Source: Pseudomonadota bacterium
Lineage (GTDB): Bacteria; Pseudomonadota; Alphaproteobacteria; Rhizobiales; Aestuariivirgaceae
Length of the DNA: 12,418 nt
NCBI GenBank assembly: GCA_016522385.1
Contig: JAEKFU010000125.1
Coordinates: 1-12,418, forward strand
Reading direction: 5' to 3'
Below are positions 8,074 to 12,418 of the stretch, one piece after another (the first letter of the stretch is position 1; the number at the start of each line of letters is the position of its first letter). A program made the position numbers and the translations under genes. A model generated the notes under the pieces. That model had not been told where the DNA came from, searched no databases, and saw only the letters and a list, made by a program, of their open reading frames with translations.

Positions 8074-8934
8074 TCACACACCGAACGGCGTGAAGGGCCA
8101 TGGCCTCTTCTGTGCATAGATCGCAAGACGCCTACTGCCGGGCAAGGCGTCACCGCGCCGATGGAACCCGAATGTGTCGGCTATCACCAGCGTGTTCCCA
8201 TCTACCGGCACCAGTTGTGGCTGTGGCAAAGCGAGGTCAGACAATTCTGCCTCGCCAATCCGATAAGATCGATCACGAATCCACCCCGGAATTCCAAATT
8301 TGTGCGCCTGCTCGCGTTCCCAGATCAGGCGCTGTCTGGTCAGTCTGTGGCTACCCGGGACGTAAACAAACGGGCCATCATCCACAGAGACAGAGTCAAG
8401 AAAATACCAGAACTTGATCTTTCTGTAATAGCTGTCTCGGTGGAGATCTTTCTGGATGTCGTGGTTTCGGTTCTCGTTTCCATTGACCGTCAAATAGATC
8501 ATCGTTCTGCGAGGCGGTATCTGCGTACCGAGCACGACCCGACAGAGTCGGCTTATCCTGTCGTCGCGTGCCACCGCACTAACCGCAGGCATTTTCTCCG
8601 GTTCAAGGTCAATAAAGCGATTAAGCGTGCCGCCATCATACCGATCAAAGCCCCAGGTATGCACTTCCTGTGCTCCAAAACCTGGTTCAAGGCGCTCACG
8701 AATCGGCGTAGTCCTTTCTGCCGAATCCATCGCCCGTGCGGCCTCTCGGCGCACCCTCCTAAACTGATCTTCCGGAAGAAAATTCGGCAGAACCGCGATT
8801 CCATTGTCGCGCAGAGACCTAGCTTCATCTCCACGCATCAAAAACGCCAGAGCCGTTGCTTTTCGAGTCGCATTGCACCAATTTGCAACGGTTGTTCGCG
8901 CGCCGTGAATTGTTGTTTCTGACGGTTGTAACAT
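8074..8934 (-). CDS. Phytanoyl-CoA dioxygenase (PhyH) family Fe(II)/2-oxoglutarate oxygenase
   Basis: Hydroxylates a substrate using Fe(II), O2 and 2-oxoglutarate; cytoplasmic. With the ATG at 8934 it is 286 residues. The iron triad is visible: HRD in KDLHRDSYYR (His166, Asp168) and the distal His258 in FGFHRRGD, with a candidate 2-oxoglutarate Arg at 268/269 in SRRLAIYA. The strand FVYVPGSHRLT is typical of the family, and the domain begins near LRDNGIAVLPNF. The start is uncertain: the frame is open to a TTG at 8997 with no good ribosome site; the ATG at 8934 has GGA 6 nt before it; an ATG at 8838 would still keep the whole domain. Parts of the gene are AT-richer than the neighbours (24 G/C of 60 in 8401-8460), hinting at a different history. 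Confidence 0.87.
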   Translation of the reverse strand: MLQPSETTIHGARTTVANWCNATRKATALAFLMRGDEARSLRDNGIAVLPNFLPEDQFRRVRREAARAMDSAERTTPIRERLEPGFGAQEVHTWGFDRYDGGTLNRFIDLEPEKMPAVSAVARDDRISRLCRVVLGTQIPPRRTMIYLTVNGNENRNHDIQKDLHRDSYYRKIKFWYFLDSVSVDDGPFVYVPGSHRLTRQRLIWEREQAHKFGIPGWIRDRSYRIGEAELSDLALPQPQLVPVDGNTLVIADTFGFHRRGDALPGSRRLAIYAQKRPWPFTPFGV

Positions 8935-9050
8935 TGAGCATCCATGGAGGGACGACTCTCGCGGCTGAACGTTATAACTATTCAGCTGGGCATTCAATCG
9001 TCAGCCGATGGCTTTCTCGACATTGGATGACGCGCAGAGGCCCAACCCAT

Positions 9051-10595
9051 TCAAGGCTCGCCGCCCCCGATCGCTTCTCGGCGCCTGGCCATGTATGTAT
9101 CGAGTTCTTCACGGATAGCGGCATCCATTGCCGGCTGTTGATATTCCATCAGCGCCTGTTTCCAGATATCGGTGGCTCGCGCTTCGGCCGGTTTTGCCCC
9201 GGCCTGTTCCCAATTCTCGTAGTTCTGCCAGTCCGATACGAGTGGTTGGTAGAACGCGGATTCGTAGCGTTCCATCGTGTGTTCAGCCCCGAAGAAATGT
9301 CCTCCGGTCGGCACCGATCTGATTGCCTCAAAACCAAGTTCGGCTTCATTGACTTCAATCGGCCGCAAGAACTCGGCAATATGCTGAAGCATTTCTACAT
9401 CAAGAACCAGCTTTTCATACGACGCCGTCAGCCCGCCTTCCTGCCACCCGGCTGCATGGTAGACTAGGTTGCCGTGTCCCAGCACCGATGCCCACAGAGA
9501 CATCTCGGTCTCATAGACCGCCTGGGCGTCGGCAGCATTCGAGGCATTGGTCGGAGAACAACGATACGGTAGACCGTATTTTCGCGCCAGCTGGCCGCTC
9601 GCCACGTTTGCCTTAGTGTTTTCCGGCGTCCCGAAGGCTGGCGCGCCCGAGCGCATGTCTACGTTCGACGTATAGGCGCCATAGACCACCGGCGCACCCG
9701 GATTGACCAGCTGGGTCAGCGTGATTCCGAACAGCGCTTCGGCGTTCTGTTGGGCAAGTCCAGCCGCCAATGTCACCGGCGTCATGGCCCCCATCAGCGT
9801 GAAAGGTGTGACCACGACCGGTTGGCCGAATTCAGCCATCGTGATCAACCCTTCGGCCATGGCCTCATCGAACCTGCGCGGACTGTTGACCGAGATGATC
9901 GTCGAGACGCCGGGGTCCGTGCGCATCTCATCAAGTGTCATGCCGCGCGAGATTGCCATCATGTTGATGCCGTCAAGCGCGCGGCCACGACCGATCGCCG
10001 AGACCAAGAAAGTCAAATCCGAATAGGTGATGTTGGCATTATAAGTGTCTAGATGGCGCGAATTGGCCGGCAAATCGACCGGCGCAATGACCTGATTACC
10101 GATTAGGTGAATGATGTTGAAATAATGCGCTAGGCGGATGAAATCGCAGTAATCCCGGTAATTCCCACTGCGGCGCCCGCGCTCGCGATCATGCACATTG
10201 GGGGGGCCGGCAACCAGCGAGAAGTTGATGTGACTGCCACCCAACACGATCTGCCGTTCCGGGTTGCGCGGTGTCAGCGTGAACTGGGATGGCGTGGTCT
10301 TAAGGGCCTGCTCGACAATGTGCCGATCGACCCGCACCGTACTGTTATCCCTATCCACTTCTCCGCCAGCTTTCGCAAAGAGCGCCAGTGCCTGATCACT
10401 CATCACCTCGATGCCGAGTTCTTCGAGAATGCGCAGCGATGATTGATGTATCGCCTCGAGCTGATCAGCCGACAGGATCTCCATGGGCGGGTAAGGATTG
10501 ACCACCCGACGCCATGGCAGCTGCGGCAGCCTTGCATCGGCATTTCGCCGGTCTCGCCGCCCCGAGTCTCGGCGCCTCATTGCGGGTTTGTTCAA
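9051..10595 (-). CDS. MttB-superfamily (trimethylamine methyltransferase-like) corrinoid methyltransferase, non-pyrrolysine
   Basis: 514 residues. Members move a methyl group from an amine or quaternary amine (trimethylamine, glycine betaine, carnitine, proline betaine) to a corrinoid protein. The family is recognised from the N-terminal MEILSADQLEAIHQSSLRIL (38-57), TPFTLMGAMTPVTLAAGL (263-280), GAPVVYGAYTSNVDMRSG (300-317) and GGHFFGAEHTMERY (431-444). There is no in-frame TAG, so it belongs to the non-pyrrolysine group, known for quaternary amines rather than trimethylamine. The start is TTG at 10595: AAGGA (10604-10608 on the plus strand, TCCTT) lies 8 nt before it, whereas the ATG at 10580 has no ribosome site. 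No corrinoid protein or methyl acceptor gene is in the window. The stop is 116 nt before the PhyH ATG, and the GlxA-type regulator gene lies upstream. Confidence 0.93.
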   Translation of the reverse strand: MNKPAMRRRDSGRRDRRNADARLPQLPWRRVVNPYPPMEILSADQLEAIHQSSLRILEELGIEVMSDQALALFAKAGGEVDRDNSTVRVDRHIVEQALKTTPSQFTLTPRNPERQIVLGGSHINFSLVAGPPNVHDRERGRRSGNYRDYCDFIRLAHYFNIIHLIGNQVIAPVDLPANSRHLDTYNANITYSDLTFLVSAIGRGRALDGINMMAISRGMTLDEMRTDPGVSTIISVNSPRRFDEAMAEGLITMAEFGQPVVVTPFTLMGAMTPVTLAAGLAQQNAEALFGITLTQLVNPGAPVVYGAYTSNVDMRSGAPAFGTPENTKANVASGQLARKYGLPYRCSPTNASNAADAQAVYETEMSLWASVLGHGNLVYHAAGWQEGGLTASYEKLVLDVEMLQHIAEFLRPIEVNEAELGFEAIRSVPTGGHFFGAEHTMERYESAFYQPLVSDWQNYENWEQAGAKPAEARATDIWKQALMEYQQPAMDAAIREELDTYMARRREAIGGGEP

Positions 10596-10836
10596 GATGT
10601 TGGTCCTTCAATGGTGTCAAACCTCGATCATCTAAGGCTATCAGAGGGACAGTAGGGACAGATGTGCCAGACCGACGTTGAATGTCGGTTCCTGCCATTC
10701 CGCTCAACTCTTCACAATGACCAGCTCTCTCAAAGAGCCATCGCCGAAGCTGATCGGCGATCCAGTATCCCTTTGGATCTAATGCAAGAAGCCAAATAGG
10801 GCCACGCCAGCACCATAACCTGAATCCCAACAGACC
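10596..10836. other. Intergenic region between regulator and methyltransferase genes
   Basis: About 240 nt without a convincing gene. It contains a short direct repeat (gggacag at about 10646 and 10655) and a small hairpin, accgac/gtcggt, at 10671-10689 with a 7-nt loop and no adjacent T-run. A minus-strand reading frame crosses it but shows no family signature and runs on into the methyltransferase gene in another frame. It presumably holds the methyltransferase promoter; I cannot place -35/-10 boxes with confidence. Confidence 0.4.
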
Positions 10837-11790
10837 CTAGTGCGATCCAGACACACGCCGGGGTCGCGAGCCAAACTGCTGCAAATAACAACGCGAGAAA
10901 TGGCTATAGGACTGAAACCCGGTTGCCAAAGCGACATCTGTCAGTCGCATTGTCGTGTGCTGGATGAGTTCGCGCGCCTGCATCAGCCGTATCTGACGAT
11001 AGACGACGGTGGGTGTAGCATCGAACTGCGACCGGAACAGCCGCTCCAACTGGCGAACACTGACACCTATCCGGCCGGCGACATCATGCATTTGCAGCGG
11101 GTATTCGATATTCCGCCGGAACAGCGAGATTGCCTGCGCCACACGCGGCGAACTGACTGACATTGGCCCGAGTTCGGCGCCGCCCTGTTCATCGAACTGG
11201 TCGCGCACTCTCGGATAATGCATCCAGGTCGAGATTTCGTGCCGGACGCTGGCGCTGAGCGAAGGTGCCATCAGGGCCAGCATCATGTCGAGCGATGCCG
11301 TGCCGCCGGCGCACGTAATCCGGTCGTCGGCAATTTCAAAAAGTTTTCTGCTGACCTCGACATCGGGAAACAGTTCCTCAAAGGCGTTTCTGAAATACCA
11401 GTGCACCGCGCACGAGCGGTTATCGAGCAGACCGGCCCGGGCCAAAAGGAACACACCACTGCTGATCGCTCCGAGTCTGACCCCCTGGCGTGCCGAAAGA
11501 CGCAGCAGCTTTTGCAAACCCGGGCACGGCTCGCTTGTTAGCCACAGGCCCCCAACAACAAACAGAATGTCCATATCAGTTACGGCATCGGTCGCAACGT
11601 CCGGTGTGATCAGCACGCGCGAACTCGACGCCACCGGCCCACCGTCATCGGTCAGAAGATGCCAGGCAAACACGTCGCGTCCGGTAATGTCGTTGGCCCT
11701 CCGCAACGGCTCAAGTGCCGCCGACAGCGTCAGAATCGGAAACCCGGGAGTGACCAGGAACCCGATCCGCGTGGCCCGGTCAGTATCCAA
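10837..11790 (-). CDS. GlxA-family AraC-type transcriptional regulator (GbdR/CdhR-like)
   Basis: 317 residues. The N-terminal DJ-1/PfpI-like ligand domain (about 5-190) includes RIGFLVTPGFPILTLSAALE, the elbow GAISSGVFLLARAGLLDNR and CAGGTASLDMMLALMAP. The residue usually Cys at the DJ-1 elbow is Ser (109-113), as expected for a sensor rather than an enzyme. The C-terminal AraC DNA-binding domain (about 216-312) has both helix-turn-helix parts: MHDVAGRIGVSVRQLERLF and LTDVALATGFQSYSHFSR. Relatives GbdR and CdhR control glycine betaine and carnitine catabolism, which fits the MttB-type gene 241 nt downstream on the same strand. The only in-frame start is TTG at 11790, without a clear ribosome site. 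A 16-codon ORF with a good ribosome site overlaps this start by 11 nt, so the true N-terminus is in doubt. Confidence 0.93.
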   Translation of the reverse strand: MDTDRATRIGFLVTPGFPILTLSAALEPLRRANDITGRDVFAWHLLTDDGGPVASSSRVLITPDVATDAVTDMDILFVVGGLWLTSEPCPGLQKLLRLSARQGVRLGAISSGVFLLARAGLLDNRSCAVHWYFRNAFEELFPDVEVSRKLFEIADDRITCAGGTASLDMMLALMAPSLSASVRHEISTWMHYPRVRDQFDEQGGAELGPMSVSSPRVAQAISLFRRNIEYPLQMHDVAGRIGVSVRQLERLFRSQFDATPTVVYRQIRLMQARELIQHTTMRLTDVALATGFQSYSHFSRCYLQQFGSRPRRVSGSH

Positions 11791-11830
11791 CGACGTTCGA
11801 TGCCCCGAGACGGAATTCCGTTTGTATCAT
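11780..11830 (-). other. 16-codon leader ORF overlapping the regulator start (or displaced true N-terminus)
   Basis: ATG at 11830 is preceded by AGGTGG at 6-nt spacing, the best ribosome site in the region. It encodes MIQTEFRLGASNVVGY and stops at TGA 11780-11782, which overlaps the regulator's TTG start (11790) by 11 nt in a different frame. Two readings fit: a translationally coupled leader peptide, or the genuine N-terminus of the regulator broken from its body by a one-base frameshift (mutation or sequencing error). Confidence 0.4.
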
Positions 11831-11859
11831 GCGATCCCACCTTATCATGTATTCCAGCC

Positions 11860-12061
11860 TCAGTACTGGGAGAGCACGAAGTCACCGCTGACCGGCAGAT
11901 GCACGACGGGCTGCTGTTTGCCCTCGGTGATGCTGCGCACAGTCGCTTCAACAAACCGGCCCAGTTCTTCGACCTGGACCGCCCGTTGGGCACCGGTACC
12001 AGCTTTCCCGTTCAAGGCCCGCAGCAGCAATCATACTGAATTTCAAAGGCTTACCGTTCAT
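11860..12061 (-). pseudogene. Degraded coding remnant upstream of the regulator gene
   Basis: A 56-codon minus-strand frame (12030 to 11860) reads like a natural C-terminal end: VQVEELGRFVEATVRSITEG, then VVHLPVSGDFVLSQY and a stop. A second frame just upstream starts at ATG 12061 with MNGKPLKFSMIAAAG, resembling the first strand of a Rossmann-type oxidoreductase. The two are out of frame and far too short for such an enzyme, so an internal deletion plus frame change is my reading. The C-terminal style recalls Gfo/Idh/MocA oxidoreductases, but I cannot assign the family. The alternative is an unrelated small ORF. Confidence 0.35.
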
Positions 12062-12078
12062 GGCGTCGCGAGCATCCT

Positions 12079-12091
12079 GTCTGCATCAGAC
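12079..12091. promoter_or_regulatory. Short inverted repeat gtctg-cat-cagac
   Basis: Perfect 5-nt arms around a 3-nt centre, followed on the plus strand by an AT-rich stretch (gttatttta). It lies in the gap between the coding remnant and the secreted-protein gene, 152 nt before the latter's ATG. It could be an operator half-pair or a weak terminator; short arms make chance quite possible. Confidence 0.2.
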
Positions 12092-12204
12092 GTTATTTTA
12101 AGCATGTGTGAAAGGCCACATTGAGAGTGAATGACAAATGAACACCCCAGACAGGTCAAGTTCAGACACCTGACGGCATATTGTCATCAACACATCACGA
12201 TTCG

Positions 12205-12218
12205 CGCTCACTTGAGCG
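12205..12218. promoter_or_regulatory. Palindromic site cgctca-ct-tgagcg upstream of the secreted-protein gene
   Basis: A perfect 6-nt inverted repeat with a 2-nt centre, 24 nt before the ATG at 12243. Its half-sites gctca and tgagc and the left flank cgatt match the two tandem repeats at 7941-8020, but the 13-nt spacer there is 2 nt here, a difference of 11 nt. A further cacttga follows at 12233-12239. Being so close to the start codon, occupancy would be expected to repress, if it is a protein-binding site. Confidence 0.45.
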
Positions 12219-12242
12219 TTACACGAAGAGGACACTTGACCA

Positions 12243-12418
12243 ATGAAACAAACAGCTACAGCACTGCTGCTATCGTTGACCGTCACGACGGCGGCTGCAG
12301 CTCTCATTATGCCGGCGGCCCAAGCCGAGACGGTTGCTGAGACCCCCAATTTCACAACCTTCGAAGCAACCCCGAAGGCTCCTCGCAAGGACGCAGAAAC
12401 GGCTCCCGTAAGGCAGAT
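12243..12418 (+). CDS. Secreted or periplasmic protein, N-terminal part, 3' end off the window
   Basis: 58 codons are visible. The N-terminus is a classic Sec signal peptide: MKQ, a hydrophobic core (ALLLSLTVTTAAAALIM) and a cleavage site PAAQA/ET at about residue 27-28. The mature start is polar and rich in Thr, Pro, Glu and Lys, like a flexible linker before a domain that lies beyond the window. A GAAGAGGA ribosome site lies about 10 nt before the ATG. No family can be recognised from this part. It is transcribed away from the regulator and remnant, with about 180 nt of upstream DNA that includes the palindrome at 12205-12218. Confidence 0.78.
   Translation, partial: MKQTATALLLSLTVTTAAAALIMPAAQAETVAETPNFTTFEATPKAPRKDAETAPVRQ

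Noticed and set aside
8161..8922. 253-codon plus-strand frame
   Set aside because: Antisense to the PhyH gene, whose iron-binding triad is intact; no family signature.
9051..10595. Pyrrolysine-containing trimethylamine methyltransferase
   Set aside because: The frame has no in-frame TAG, so it is a non-pyrrolysine member.
10671..10689. Intrinsic terminator for the regulator gene
   Set aside because: Stem of only 6 bp with a 7-nt loop and no T-run on either strand.
10465..10830. 121-codon minus-strand frame upstream of and overlapping the methyltransferase gene
   Set aside because: Overlaps the methyltransferase coding start in another frame, with no recognisable domain; its C-terminal part is an Ala-rich out-of-frame reading.
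11285..12124. 279-codon plus-strand frame
   Set aside because: Mostly antisense to the GlxA-type regulator; low-complexity Ser/Arg/Thr-rich translation without motifs.
12152..12172. Inverted repeat caggt-N11-acctg as an operator
   Set aside because: Arms of 5 nt with an 11-nt gap are common by chance, and no second copy is seen.

Overview
The window reads as a chromosomal segment of a proteobacterium, most likely an alphaproteobacterium. This is inferred from the moderately high GC of most genes and from the protein mix: a FadI/FadJ-type beta-oxidation pair, an MttB-superfamily methyltransferase, a GlxA-type regulator, and PhyH and luciferase-like oxygenases. No rRNA, tRNA, insertion sequence or CRISPR array is visible. 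The exact taxon cannot be named from the sequence.

Left end (1-2740, + strand): the C-terminal half of a thiolase, then a complete trifunctional-type enoyl-CoA hydratase/3-hydroxyacyl-CoA dehydrogenase 12 nt downstream. This is a classic fatty-acid beta-oxidation pair.

Middle (2741-10595, - strand): a long same-strand run. In transcription order it holds a non-pyrrolysine MttB-superfamily methyltransferase, a PhyH-family Fe(II)/2-oxoglutarate dioxygenase, a luciferase-like flavin monooxygenase, an NAD(P)-aldehyde dehydrogenase, an unlisted 45-residue single-pass membrane protein, an amidase-signature hydrolase and a membrane-anchored SRPBCC protein. The run ends stop codon against stop codon with the FadJ-like gene. 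Gaps of 59-180 nt, a strong hairpin between the monooxygenase and ALDH genes, and a repeated operator-like element before the monooxygenase suggest several transcription units rather than one operon.

Right end (10596-12418): a GlxA/CdhR/GbdR-type AraC regulator on the - strand with an odd 5' end (TTG start overlapped by a well-initiated 16-codon ORF), a degraded coding remnant, and the start of a secreted-protein gene on the + strand.

Working model (inference): a catabolic or remodelling module for a quaternary-amine or amide-linked compound. The regulator and methyltransferase are families used for betaines and carnitine, the oxygenases could generate an aldehyde for the ALDH, and the amidase could release an acyl or amine part. 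The beta-oxidation pair may be only an adjacent locus. The most unusual non-coding feature is a 40-nt tandem repeat before the monooxygenase gene, whose half-sites (gctca...tgagc) recur 4.2 kb away before the secreted-protein gene with the spacer shortened by exactly 11 nt.
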